Part shown: positions 44,680 through 53,535 of the stretch, in pieces
Layout: each line of letters starts with the position of its first letter
Numbering within the stretch: position 1 is the first letter of the stretch
From: Oscillospiraceae bacterium
Lineage (GTDB): Bacteria > Bacillota > Clostridia > UBA1212 > UBA1255
Direction: 5' to 3'
DNA length: 59,711 nucleotides
Assembly (NCBI GenBank): GCA_015069165.1
Contig: SVJD01000009.1
Location: 1-59,711, forward strand
Notes under the pieces: generated by a model
What the model saw: only the letters and a program-made list of their open reading frames with translations
What the model was told of the DNA's origin: nothing
Database searches by the model: none
Translations under genes and position numbers: made by a program

Positions 44680-45510
44680 TTAAGCAACGTGTGCAGGATT
44701 CCAGTTTTGAGCATCCTCTAATGTTTTGAAGAATCCGAAGTACTCAACATACAAGTAAGCTGACTCAGGCTCGATGTTTGCAAAACCTTCCGGGCTTATT
44801 GCCAAAGCGTCAAGTCTGAAACCTTCTACTGTAGTTCTTTCATCAACAAACTCCTGACCTTTTTCTTTTACAAAGTCAAAGTAATACTCTTGATATTCTT
44901 CATCCCCTCCTGAAAGTTCAAATTGGAAATTATCAGGACCGGCAGCACTAGGCGCTTTGCAAATGAATGCATCAAATTTTTCAATGTTAGTTTCATTTTT
45001 AAGTCTTATCTTGAATACAGGATATTGACTGAGATCGAATGTTTCTCCGCCTTCTGCGGTTTTAATCATGAAGTAAGGATCAAAATCGAGAATATGGATA
45101 GCAAGAGCCTCTTCTGTATCATCATAATAGTACTCACATGAAACATATGTTCCAACATCAGGCTTACCTTGTCCAAAACCTTGTGCTAAATCATCCGGCG
45201 TAATAAAGTTATCTGAAGCCCACATATATTTATCAGCATCATAGAATCTGTAAAGAATGGCATCTACCTCAGGATCTTCTTTTTCAGCAGGCTTTGTTGT
45301 AGGAGCAGCTGTCGGTTCTGTAGAAGGAGTAGTTGTAGCTTCCTCTGTAGGCTTAGCTGTAGCAGTTGCTGGTGCAGTTGCCGGTGCGCTTGCCGGTGCG
45401 CTTGCAGAAGGAGCTTTTGTAGCGTCTGAACTTGTTTCTTCTCCGCCACATCCGGCAAACAAAGAAACGCTTAAACACATAACCATAATAAGTGATAATA
45501 ATTTTTTCAT
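44680..45510 (-). CDS. Lipoprotein with Ala/Thr/Pro linker and a carbohydrate-binding-like domain
   Basis: The protein is 276 aa. ATG 45510 behind GAAAGGA gives a lipoprotein signal with lipobox L-F-A-G-C. A low-complexity linker (about 25-75) rich in Ala, Thr, Pro and Ser follows, then a beta-rich domain of about 190 residues with the pattern (F-D-L-S-Q-Y-P-V-F-K-I-R-L-K-N, F-R-L-D-A-L-A) seen in cellulose- or galactose-binding-like jelly rolls. Such a protein would hold or sense glycans at the membrane; no enzyme motif is seen. It is divergent from the dockerin-glucosaminidase gene, which uses the same style of T/A/P linker. Confidence 0.8.
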   Translation of the reverse strand: MKKLLSLIMVMCLSVSLFAGCGGEETSSDATKAPSASAPASAPATAPATATAKPTEEATTTPSTEPTAAPTTKPAEKEDPEVDAILYRFYDADKYMWASDNFITPDDLAQGFGQGKPDVGTYVSCEYYYDDTEEALAIHILDFDPYFMIKTAEGGETFDLSQYPVFKIRLKNETNIEKFDAFICKAPSAAGPDNFQFELSGGDEEYQEYYFDFVKEKGQEFVDERTTVEGFRLDALAISPEGFANIEPESAYLYVEYFGFFKTLEDAQNWNPAHVA

Positions 45511-45545
45511 GTTATTTGTGTCCTTTCTATGAAATATTCCTCGTA

Positions 45546-45574
45546 AGGATATCACTTTAACACCTAATAGTCAA
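45546..45574 (-). promoter_or_regulatory. Promoter of the lipoprotein gene
   Basis: On the minus strand TTGACT (45574-45569), 17 bases, TATCCT (45551-45546), 35 bases before the ATG. Confidence 0.6.
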
Positions 45575-45609
45575 TACCTAACTTGACACCGTCTTACTTA
45601 ATATTCCAT

Positions 45610-45638
45610 TTGACATATATGCTATTATTTTTTATAAT
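45610..45638 (+). promoter_or_regulatory. Promoter of the glucosaminidase/cohesin pair
   Basis: TTGACA (45610-45615), 17 bases, TATAAT (45633-45638); both hexamers are perfect. It lies 43 bases before the ATG, and is back-to-back with the lipoprotein promoter. Confidence 0.85.
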
Positions 45639-45681
45639 TTAATATATGTCATTTTATTAAATATATTAAGGAAAGCTCAAT

Positions 45682-48207
45682 ATGAAACGAAGCATTTACG
45701 AAAGAAAAAACACTAAGAAAAATCACAATTCACATAGTCACAGTTTACATAAAATTCCAAAACGATTGGCTGTACTGCTTTTCGGACTTCTTCCTTTTAT
45801 ATGTTGTATGATACTTTCCTTCAAAGAAATCTCTTTAATTGCCGACAGTAAAAGAGGTTATGCTTATGTTAACACCGAAGAAACTTCCCTTGCTGTAAGA
45901 CTTTCTGCCGGCACAGACGGTCTGTTGCTTGACAGACTTCCCAAAAATTCCCAAGTTCTTGTAACAGGTGCTAACATCGACAGCAAAGGCGATACTTGGT
46001 ACGAAATAAAATACGTTCGCGGCTCACAACAATTCAGAACAGGCTATGTTCATTCTGATTATTTGAAGTTTTTCAACGACATCGCTCCTACCGGCGAAGA
46101 TCCCGAATTCGAAATTTTTATGGAATCACAAAATTTCCCGGAAAGTTACAAAGTATATTTGCGAATTCTGCACAAACAGCACCCCACTTGGATTTTTAAC
46201 GCACAACACATCGACATGGACTGGGAATACGCGCTTAAAGAAGAATCAAAAGTCGGCGTGAATATGATTCAAACACATTTTCCGTATTCATGGCGTTCTA
46301 TGGAAGAAGGCGCATACAATTGGAATTCCCAATCTTGGAATTATTTGGATTCAAATTGTTACGGTGCCTCGTCTACCATTGTGGCACATTTTTTAGATCC
46401 GCGAAACGGACTTTATAATGATTCTGTAATTTTCCAATTTGAAGATTTATCATATCTTCCCGAGCTTCACACAGCGCAAGATACATACAACATTTTAAAA
46501 GGAACGTTCCTTGCCGGAGAATATTCTTTTGAAGCTCTTCAAAATGATTTGTATCCTTCTTACGGTTTGCCAATTCCGGAAGAAGCTCCCTCAAACGGCA
46601 ATCAAGAAACTCTTCCCGAAAATGGAAACGAAATCAAAAATGAATCCGAAACAGAAACAGATACTGATTCCAAAATCGAAACAAATGAGACAACTACAGA
46701 ATCAGAATCAGCTTCAGTTCCAAACGCACCTGTAAAATACACTTATAAGTACGTTGACACTTTAATGGAAGCCGCAAAATATGCCAATGTGAGCCCTTTC
46801 TTTTTAGCTTCACGAATTCGCCAAGAAGTAGGCTCCGGTTCGACATTAGCATACGGAACACAGCCCGGATACGAAGGTTACTATAACTTCTTTAATATCG
46901 GCGCGTATGCCCACAGCGGCAGAAGCGCTCGCGAAAACGGCGCAATTTATGCAAAAAACAACGATACAGAAGGTTCTTACCTCAGACCATGGTCTAACCC
47001 CTACCGCTCAATTTTAGGCGGCGCAGACTTTTTAAGCAGCGGATACATCCAAAGAGAACAAAACACTTTATATTTACAGAAATTCGATGTTACAAACGGC
47101 AGTAACGGTTTCTTTTACCATCAATACATGTCTAATGTAAACGCCCCTTCTGCAGAAGCCACTTCAATGAAAAGAGCTTATACAAATTCAGGAATTTACG
47201 AAAACCGCGCATTTTCTTTCCAAATTCCCGTTTACAAAAATATGCCGGAATTGGCAGCTTGCCAGCCGTATTCCGACGACAGTTATGCAACAAACAACAA
47301 CTGGCTGTCTTCCATAACCGTAGAAGGCGGACAATTTACAAAAAGTTTCGCCCGCACAACTTACGAATACACCGTCAAAGTTTCCGACAAAGTGTCAAAA
47401 GTTAACATTTCTGCCAACGCTTGTGCAAATGGCGCAAAAATACTCGGGACAGGCGAAGTAACCCTCGCAGGAGATACCACAAAACACGTAATAACAGTTT
47501 TAGCTCCCAGTTTTGAAATTAGAACTTACACTTTAAACGTTGTTAAAAGCAGCGAAATTGCAACTCCTACAGCCACTGCAACAGCAACAAGCGCGCCGAC
47601 AAACACAGCTGCACCAACAGCATCTTCCGCTCCGACCGCTACTGTAACAGCAACTCCCACTGCAACGCCTACAGCAATTCCGACCACAAGTGCTACAGCG
47701 ACTGCGAGTGCTACTGCTACGCCCACTGCAACGGCTACCCCGTCTCAGACTCCCACAGCTGCACCAACACCGACTTTGCCGGACCCTACGATCAAAAGTA
47801 CAGATTATATTATAGGAGAGTTCATAACCGGCATAGAGCCTCAAACTTCTGTCGGCGATTTTTTGAGCAAATTTAAAGTTACTAACGGAAGTTTACAAAT
47901 TTTGGATTCCAAGGGAAATTCCAAAGCAAGCGGCAACATTGTAACGGGTGATGTGTTGCAGCTTTACAAAGAAAGCGAACTTTATGAGGATTACCAAATT
48001 ATTATTTACGGAGACGTAAATGCAGACGGAAAAGTTTCACTTATGGATATGATTGCAATTCAAAGACATCTCGTCAAACTTTCGAATCTTGAGGAAATTT
48101 ATCTCACCGCTTCTGATGCAAACCACGACGGCAAATGTTCACTTATGGACATGATTTCTATACAAAGACACATTATCAAATTAGACAATATCAAACAAAC
48201 CAGATAA
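45682..48207 (+). CDS. Cell-wall N-acetylglucosaminidase with a C-terminal dockerin
   Basis: An 841-aa wall hydrolase. Order: membrane helix/signal (29-46), SH3-type domain (58-130), a domain common in clostridial LytG-like enzymes (about 143-305), acidic linker, GH73-type glucosaminidase domain (about 365-510) with the R-I-R-Q-E-V-G segment that holds the likely catalytic Glu, a cadherin-like beta sandwich (540-630), a long Thr/Ala/Pro linker (635-720), a small domain, and a type I dockerin (777-836). The dockerin is clear: two copies of D-x-N-x-D-G-K followed by S-L-M-D-M-I-x-I-Q-R-H. RBS AAGGAAA. The next gene, 39 bases on, encodes a membrane-bound cohesin-like protein, so the dockerin probably binds it. 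Confidence 0.9.
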   Translation: MKRSIYERKNTKKNHNSHSHSLHKIPKRLAVLLFGLLPFICCMILSFKEISLIADSKRGYAYVNTEETSLAVRLSAGTDGLLLDRLPKNSQVLVTGANIDSKGDTWYEIKYVRGSQQFRTGYVHSDYLKFFNDIAPTGEDPEFEIFMESQNFPESYKVYLRILHKQHPTWIFNAQHIDMDWEYALKEESKVGVNMIQTHFPYSWRSMEEGAYNWNSQSWNYLDSNCYGASSTIVAHFLDPRNGLYNDSVIFQFEDLSYLPELHTAQDTYNILKGTFLAGEYSFEALQNDLYPSYGLPIPEEAPSNGNQETLPENGNEIKNESETETDTDSKIETNETTTESESASVPNAPVKYTYKYVDTLMEAAKYANVSPFFLASRIRQEVGSGSTLAYGTQPGYEGYYNFFNIGAYAHSGRSARENGAIYAKNNDTEGSYLRPWSNPYRSILGGADFLSSGYIQREQNTLYLQKFDVTNGSNGFFYHQYMSNVNAPSAEATSMKRAYTNSGIYENRAFSFQIPVYKNMPELAACQPYSDDSYATNNNWLSSITVEGGQFTKSFARTTYEYTVKVSDKVSKVNISANACANGAKILGTGEVTLAGDTTKHVITVLAPSFEIRTYTLNVVKSSEIATPTATATATSAPTNTAAPTASSAPTATVTATPTATPTAIPTTSATATASATATPTATATPSQTPTAAPTPTLPDPTIKSTDYIIGEFITGIEPQTSVGDFLSKFKVTNGSLQILDSKGNSKASGNIVTGDVLQLYKESELYEDYQIIIYGDVNADGKVSLMDMIAIQRHLVKLSNLEEIYLTASDANHDGKCSLMDMISIQRHIIKLDNIKQTR

Positions 48208-48246
48208 ACGCACAAAAAACACGCATTAAACAAAGGAGAAAACGAC

Positions 48247-49896
48247 ATGAGAAAAATTCTAAAGAAAATAATTTTCGCACCAATCATTGCGATGATTTTA
48301 ACAATAATTGCTATATCCCAGACAGCTTTACCATGCTCAGCCGCAGGCTCAGTCGATCTCTTTATAGATGTAGATTCAAAAGTGCTTGTAGGACAAACTT
48401 TTAACCTTACAGTTCGCGTAGAAACAACTATTGAAGCAATGGTAAATCTGGAAATTTATTACGATTCTTCGGCTGTAGACTGTATAGCAGTTCCTTCTTC
48501 AGACTGCAGTGACAACGGAAGTGTTATAAGTATTCTGCCAATATCATTTAATACTTCACACAAATTTGTTTGTAAATTCAAGTTAAAAAAAGAAATTCCG
48601 ACAACCTTTAAAGCCACTGTAATAGAATGCGGTACATTGGCAGCAGAACAACTCCCTACCCCATCTTTATCCAAAACTGTCACCGGTTATGTCGCAACCC
48701 CGGCTCCGACACCTACGCCTACAACCAAACCTACACCTACAGCCAAACCTACAACAAATACAACACAAACTCCTACTGCTACACCTACGCAAAAACCGAC
48801 AGCACCGATAAATACGCAAACACCTTCCTATACACCTTTCAATCCTACGGAAGATCCCGGCGCAACTCCCTCATCTCCTTTTGAATTTTCCGACGGCACC
48901 GAAACACGTTACATCGCCGAGGATTTCGAAGCAGATTCTGTATCAATGCCGGAAAGCTTCGAAAAGAGAAGCATAAAGTACGAAGGCAGTGACATTTCTG
49001 TAGCAGAAAATCAAAACGGCGTAAAACTTCTTTACACAACAGACATCGTGGGACAAAATGGCAAATTTTACATTTACATAGAAAAACAGAAAGCAATAAT
49101 TCCATATTTGGAAATACCTTTTGGCAAAAATGTATATGTTTTTACAATGCTTGACGAAACGCCGGAATCCTTTACCAAAACCGCACTGAATTTCGACCAA
49201 ACACCTGCAATTGCATACAATACAAGTAACGAAAAGTATAGCGACTTCCGTATTCTTTACGGCTTTTCAAAAGGCGGCGCTCTTAGTTATTATCTCTATG
49301 ATACCATAGAAGGAACTCTTCAAAGGTGTGTAGATCCGTCGATTTTATACGGATCCACAATCGAAAATGATACTCCCGCAGACGAAAATATTCCTTCATC
49401 CACACCGGCGAACCCCACAGCAGAAAAGCCAACTTCTACTCCTGAAAGAATTCCCGTCTATCCCGAAAGAGGTTTTAAATTTGACAAAAAAATGTTACTC
49501 CCTGTTATAATCGCCACTTGCGTTCTTGCGGTTGTAATTGCAATCATAATTATCGTTGTGCGCAGCAGGAGAATCGCAGAGAGTTTTGACAATGATTATG
49601 AAAACTTCATTATGGCTGCAGAAAACAATCCGGTAATAAACAACGAGCAAAATTATTCCGGCAACTGTGATTTTGTCGAACATACTACAAGTAACAATTA
49701 TGATACAAATAACAATTACGACGAGTGTTCAGACAACATCGAAGAGGATGATTTACCGGAAGAAAACGAAACAAAAATCGTCGAAGCCGACACTGCCATC
49801 GAATATGTTGATAATGATAAAAACACCAACAGTTACAGCAGTTATTACAACCTCGACGATGATGAAGACGAAATATTACAGCTCGGAAATGATTAA
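48247..49896 (+). CDS. Membrane-anchored cohesin-like domain protein
   Basis: The protein is 549 aa. Signal peptide (about 1-33), a cohesin-like beta domain (36-149; V-L-V-G-Q-T-F-N-L-T-V-R-V then L-E-I-Y-Y-D-S-S-A-V), a Pro/Thr linker with P-T-P-T and T-K-P-T repeats (150-195), an unrecognised domain (about 215-380), a second linker, a membrane helix (417-438) and an acidic, Asn-rich cytoplasmic tail of 105 residues. This is the layout of an anchoring scaffoldin with a single cohesin, next to a dockerin-bearing hydrolase and in the same transcript. The cohesin call rests on fold pattern and neighbour only. Its 3' end overlaps that of aroB by 21 bases. Confidence 0.72.
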   Translation: MRKILKKIIFAPIIAMILTIIAISQTALPCSAAGSVDLFIDVDSKVLVGQTFNLTVRVETTIEAMVNLEIYYDSSAVDCIAVPSSDCSDNGSVISILPISFNTSHKFVCKFKLKKEIPTTFKATVIECGTLAAEQLPTPSLSKTVTGYVATPAPTPTPTTKPTPTAKPTTNTTQTPTATPTQKPTAPINTQTPSYTPFNPTEDPGATPSSPFEFSDGTETRYIAEDFEADSVSMPESFEKRSIKYEGSDISVAENQNGVKLLYTTDIVGQNGKFYIYIEKQKAIIPYLEIPFGKNVYVFTMLDETPESFTKTALNFDQTPAIAYNTSNEKYSDFRILYGFSKGGALSYYLYDTIEGTLQRCVDPSILYGSTIENDTPADENIPSSTPANPTAEKPTSTPERIPVYPERGFKFDKKMLLPVIIATCVLAVVIAIIIIVVRSRRIAESFDNDYENFIMAAENNPVINNEQNYSGNCDFVEHTTSNNYDTNNNYDECSDNIEEDDLPEENETKIVEADTAIEYVDNDKNTNSYSSYYNLDDDEDEILQLGND

Positions 49897-51027
49897 GCGA
49901 GCTGATTCTTCGTCAATGAATTTAGAATAAACAGCATTAGCGGCGTTAGTTCCTGATTCAAATTCTACCATTTTTCCAATTCCTTTTTGGAAAACGAATC
50001 TCAATTTGCCGCCGCGCACCTTTTTATCTGTATATAATTTTTTAACCAAAGCTTCTTTGTCTATCCATTCGGGAATGGTGACGGGAAGCTTTGCTTTTTG
50101 CAAAAGCGCCTCTACTCTTGAAACATCATCTTCTGTGCAGTAACCAAGAGAGCAACCCAATTTAGCTTGCGCCATAATTCCTATCGAAACAGCTTCTCCG
50201 TGAGAAAGTCTGTAATCGCTCACCGTTTCGATCGCGCGCCCTACGGTATGCCCCAAATTAAGAATTTCTCTGAGCCCCTGCTCTTTTTCATCTATCATAA
50301 CCACATTATATTTTATCTCGCAATTTTTCTCCGAAATAACTTTGCAAACATCAGAATCCATATCGAATACTTTTTCAATGTTACTTTCCAAATATGTGAA
50401 AAATTCCCTATCTGCCATACAAGCGTGTTTTATGGTTTCTGCCAGTCCTCCGGAAATCTCTCTGCTTCCAAGTGTTTTCCATGTTAAAGTATCAATAAAA
50501 ACTCTGTTAGGCTGGTAAATGAGCCCGATTAAATTGGTAGCCGCCTCGGTATCGACTGCCGTTTTTCCGCCTACGGAAGCATCTGCCGCAGCCAAAAGTG
50601 TAGTTGCGTAATTTACAAACGGAACGCCTCTTGCAAATGTTCCGGCCACAAAACCTGCCATATCCGTAACAACGCCACCGCCGTGAGCTATAATCAAAGT
50701 ATCTCTGCGGTATCCCCATTCAATCAATTTATCTTCTATATATTCTTTAGTTTGTCGCGTTTTACTCTTTTCTCCCGCTTCAAAAACAACAGTATTAACC
50801 TTAATCGTCGATGTCTCCCCTATTTCATCAACTGCTTCTTTTACTGCTTTTTCAAAAGCTTCTGAATATATTTTATGCACATTTGAATCTGTAATAATGG
50901 CGATATTTCGTCGTTGCTTTTTCAAGAACTCTTTCAAATAATCTTTTAATTCATTTAAAAGACCGTTACCGATTACTATGTCATAAGAATCGTCCACTGT
51001 TTTTACAAGATTTACACGAAATTGCAT
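49876..51027 (-). CDS. aroB: 3-dehydroquinate synthase
   Basis: A 383-aa enzyme for step 2 of the shikimate pathway, needing NAD and a divalent metal. ATG 51027 lies behind GGAAGTG; the longer frame adds 15 unlike residues. NAD site G-G-G-V-V-T-D-M-A-G-F and metal-site His in R-H-x / L-N-L-G-H-T-V-G-R-A and H-G-E-A-V are visible. It stands alone among unrelated genes; no other aro genes are in the window. Convergent with the cohesin-like gene, with the two stop regions overlapping. Confidence 0.96.
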   Translation of the reverse strand: MQFRVNLVKTVDDSYDIVIGNGLLNELKDYLKEFLKKQRRNIAIITDSNVHKIYSEAFEKAVKEAVDEIGETSTIKVNTVVFEAGEKSKTRQTKEYIEDKLIEWGYRRDTLIIAHGGGVVTDMAGFVAGTFARGVPFVNYATTLLAAADASVGGKTAVDTEAATNLIGLIYQPNRVFIDTLTWKTLGSREISGGLAETIKHACMADREFFTYLESNIEKVFDMDSDVCKVISEKNCEIKYNVVMIDEKEQGLREILNLGHTVGRAIETVSDYRLSHGEAVSIGIMAQAKLGCSLGYCTEDDVSRVEALLQKAKLPVTIPEWIDKEALVKKLYTDKKVRGGKLRFVFQKGIGKMVEFESGTNAANAVYSKFIDEESARLIISEL

Positions 51028-51114
51028 TTTGGGCACTTCCTTATATCGTAAGCTGAATATTGTTGATGTCATTTTTTAACTCAACTGTTGCATTTTAGCA
51101 CAACTGTCTGTTAT

Positions 51115-51142
51115 TGACAAATACGCCGTTTTTGTTAGAATG
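51115..51142 (+). promoter_or_regulatory. Promoter of the thiamine pyrophosphokinase gene
   Basis: TTGACA (51115-51120), 16 bases, TAGAAT (51137-51142). An in-frame ATG at 51140 lies inside the -10, so translation must start further down, at 51185. Confidence 0.7.
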
Positions 51143-51184
51143 TTTTTGTTTTATATTACTATTTTAATTATCGACGGTGTTTTT

Positions 51185-51829
51185 ATGACAAATGACAAAT
51201 TTTGCTATATTTTCGGTGCCGCTCCCGTATCCGCACCTTTAAAATTCAACCCTCGTCCGGCACAAGACTTTGTAATTGCTGCCGATGCAGGTTATAATTT
51301 TTTAACGCAGCAAGGCATTAAACCCGACCTTCTCGTAGGCGATTTAGATTCTTTAGGGTTTGCGCCTTCAGATGTAGAACTCGTTAAATTCCCTACCGTA
51401 AAAGACGATACCGATATGATGCTTGCCATAAACGAAGGTAAAAAGCGAGGTTTTAACAAATTCATAATTTACGGCGGAATGGGTGGCAAAACGGAATTCA
51501 CTTTGGCAAATCTGCAAATATTATCCAATATTGTAAACAGCGGTGAGCTCTGCTATTTCGTCGGAAGCGGCAGTTTAATAACTGCAGTAAAAAACGGCAG
51601 CCTAAACTTCAGCGAAGAATTCCACGGCCGCGTGTCCGTATTTGCTGCCGGAGAAGCTGCCCACGGTGTTACATTGTCAGGTTTAAAATACACTTTGACA
51701 GATGCAGTTTTGCGTTATGATTGCCCATTAGGCGTCAGCAACGAATTCATAAACAGCAAAGGCAGTATTTCCGTTACAGACGGAATGCTTTATGTGATTT
51801 ACGACGATTGCAATCCAATGTTTTTTTGA
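51185..51829 (+). CDS. thiN: Thiamine pyrophosphokinase
   Basis: A 214-aa enzyme that converts thiamine to thiamine diphosphate. ATG 51185 is used, since the longer frame would begin in the promoter. Motifs: A-A-D-A-G-Y-N-F, G-D-L-D-S-L-G and K-D-D-T-D-M, plus the C-terminal beta sandwich (G-V-T-L-S-G-L-K-Y, G-V-S-N-E-F). Ribosome site is weak. No thiamine riboswitch was seen in the short leader. Confidence 0.94.
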   Translation: MTNDKFCYIFGAAPVSAPLKFNPRPAQDFVIAADAGYNFLTQQGIKPDLLVGDLDSLGFAPSDVELVKFPTVKDDTDMMLAINEGKKRGFNKFIIYGGMGGKTEFTLANLQILSNIVNSGELCYFVGSGSLITAVKNGSLNFSEEFHGRVSVFAAGEAAHGVTLSGLKYTLTDAVLRYDCPLGVSNEFINSKGSISVTDGMLYVIYDDCNPMFF

Positions 51830-51917
51830 TTGCCGATAAATTAAATTTTCGATATGTATGCGAAAATATTTTTTGGCAAATAATATAAATAAGTATTTTT
51901 TGCAGTCTATTTCATCA

Positions 51918-51946
51918 TTGACTTTTGACAGGCATACAAATATAAT
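51918..51946 (+). promoter_or_regulatory. Promoter of rubrerythrin with a possible PerR site
   Basis: TTGACT (51918-51923), 17 bases, TATAAT (51941-51946). The stretch TATAATTACTGTAA across and after the -10 is a partial match to the PerR box (TTATAATnATTATAA), the peroxide-sensing repressor that controls rubrerythrin in clostridia. The PerR call is tentative. Confidence 0.65.
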
Positions 51947-51981
51947 TACTGTAAAATATTTACAAAGGAGGCTTTCCTGTT

Positions 51982-52518
51982 ATGGAATTTAAAGGATCAA
52001 AAACAGAAAAGAATCTTGCTACTGCTTTCGCAGGTGAATCACAAGCAAGAAACAAATATACCTATTTTGCTTCAAAAGCAAAAAAAGATGGTTATGAGCA
52101 AATCGCTGAGATTTTCACAGAAACTGCAAACAACGAGAAAGAGCACGCTAAATTATGGTATAAAATTTTAGCAGGCGGCATCGGCACAACAGAAGAAAAT
52201 CTTCTTTCTGCTGCTGAGGGCGAAAATTACGAATGGACAGAAATGTACGCTCAGTTTGCTAAAGAAGCTCGCGAAGAAGGTTTTGACGACATCGCTGCTC
52301 AATTCGAAGGCGTTGCTGCTATCGAAAAAGCACACGAAGAGCGTTATCGCAAACTTCTTGCAAATGTTAAAGAAGGCATTGTTTTCTCACGCGACGGAGA
52401 TATGATTTGGGAATGCGGCAACTGCGGACACATCCACTTCGGCAAAAATGCTCCTCAACTTTGCCCTGTTTGCAAACATCCTCAGGGATATTTCAAAATT
52501 AAAGCTGAAAATTATTAA
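51982..52518 (+). CDS. rbr: Rubrerythrin
   Basis: A 178-aa peroxide-reducing protein of anaerobes. The N-terminal four-helix diiron domain carries the two E-x-x-H motifs (E-K-E-H and E-K-A-H) and further Glu ligands; the C-terminal rubredoxin-like domain has C-G-N-C-G and C-P-V-C-K. Strong RBS AAAGGAGG. Monocistronic, ending in a bidirectional terminator. Electrons may come from rubredoxin or from the rubredoxin tail of the flavodiiron protein elsewhere in the window. Confidence 0.97.
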   Translation: MEFKGSKTEKNLATAFAGESQARNKYTYFASKAKKDGYEQIAEIFTETANNEKEHAKLWYKILAGGIGTTEENLLSAAEGENYEWTEMYAQFAKEAREEGFDDIAAQFEGVAAIEKAHEERYRKLLANVKEGIVFSRDGDMIWECGNCGHIHFGKNAPQLCPVCKHPQGYFKIKAENY

Positions 52519-52544
52519 TTCACATTGATTTTTTAGCATATTTT

Positions 52545-52590
52545 AAGGCTGTAACATTATAGTAAACTATAAAAGTTACAGCCTTTTGTT
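52545..52590. terminator. Bidirectional terminator between rubrerythrin and the radical SAM gene
   Basis: Arms AAGGCTGTAAC (52545-52555) and GTTACAGCCTT (52575-52585), perfect over 11 bases, with T-rich sequence on both sides. It ends directly at the radical SAM stop codon. Confidence 0.9.
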
Positions 52591-53532
52591 TTACGATTTT
52601 TTAAGAACTCCCGTAAGGTCAAAGGGTGGTATAAAACTCTCCGAAGCGGCGCTGCCGTCTTGAATAAATGCATTTTCTATACCGAGCCTGTCAGCATAAT
52701 CCACAAGTCTTTCGTACTCGTCCGGATTTACCGGGTGCAAGAGTTTTTCATCAAATTCTATGCCGTCTGAAGCTTTCGACAACGGCGTATACTGACTCAT
52801 AATACTGTAATAGATATTATTTCCATATTTGGAATAAAGCCTTTTTAAAACATTTTTAGCCTCAATAAGCTTACCGGGAAGCAAAAGATGCCTTACTATC
52901 ACTCCGCTTTTCATTATCGCAGGCGCATTATCCTCTCCCACAAAACTATTTTCAAAACCAATCGGCGCAATTTCTACCATTTTTTCCAATGCTGCATCAG
53001 CGTATTCAACATAGTCCTTAGCAGCAGAATATTTAAACGCATCTTTGTTATTTGCATATTTATAATCCGTCAAAAAAATATCCACATAGCCTTTAAGTCT
53101 TTCTATGACGGAAGGCATTTCGTAGCCGCCGGTATTGTACACTATGGGTATTTTCAAGCCGCGACTTTTTGCAATATCAAGCGCGGCAATTATATGATTA
53201 ACATAATGAGTTGGTGTTACAAGATTTATATTATGAGCGCCTTGCTCTTGAAGCTCCAACATAATCTCTGCAAGGCGCACCGTATCAACTTCCGCACCGG
53301 AAAGACCCCTGCTTATCGCCGCATTTTGACAATACACGCACTTTAAAGAACAGTATGAAAAAAACACGGTACCCGAACCACGAGTACCGGAAATGCACGG
53401 CTCTTCCCAAAAATGAAGAGCCGCGCGTGAAATCTTTATATTCTTATCCGTCGCTCCGCAAAATCCCGCTTCTCCTAAAGAACGATTTACTTTGCAACGT
53501 CTGGGACATAAATCACACACTGTTTTATTCAC
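52591..53532 (-). CDS. Radical SAM protein of the PflA-like type
   Basis: The protein is up to 313 aa. The cluster motif is Y-C61-S-L-K-C65-V-Y-C68-Q-N. A Cys-rich N-terminus (C6, C9, C13, C25 in C-D-L-C-P-R-R-C and G-F-C-G) marks a subgroup annotated as pyruvate formate-lyase activating-enzyme-like, whose true substrate is not known. The start is uncertain: GTG 53532 lies three bases past the dipeptidase stop, and GTG 53520 has better spacing from AAAGGTG. Last gene of the aldolase/glutamine synthetase/dipeptidase run. Confidence 0.85.
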   Translation of the reverse strand: MNKTVCDLCPRRCKVNRSLGEAGFCGATDKNIKISRAALHFWEEPCISGTRGSGTVFFSYCSLKCVYCQNAAISRGLSGAEVDTVRLAEIMLELQEQGAHNINLVTPTHYVNHIIAALDIAKSRGLKIPIVYNTGGYEMPSVIERLKGYVDIFLTDYKYANNKDAFKYSAAKDYVEYADAALEKMVEIAPIGFENSFVGEDNAPAIMKSGVIVRHLLLPGKLIEAKNVLKRLYSKYGNNIYYSIMSQYTPLSKASDGIEFDEKLLHPVNPDEYERLVDYADRLGIENAFIQDGSAASESFIPPFDLTGVLKKS

Positions 53533-53535
53533 CTT

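Noticed and set aside
51140-51184. N-terminal extension of thiamine pyrophosphokinase
   Set aside because: The upstream ATG lies inside the -10 of the promoter.
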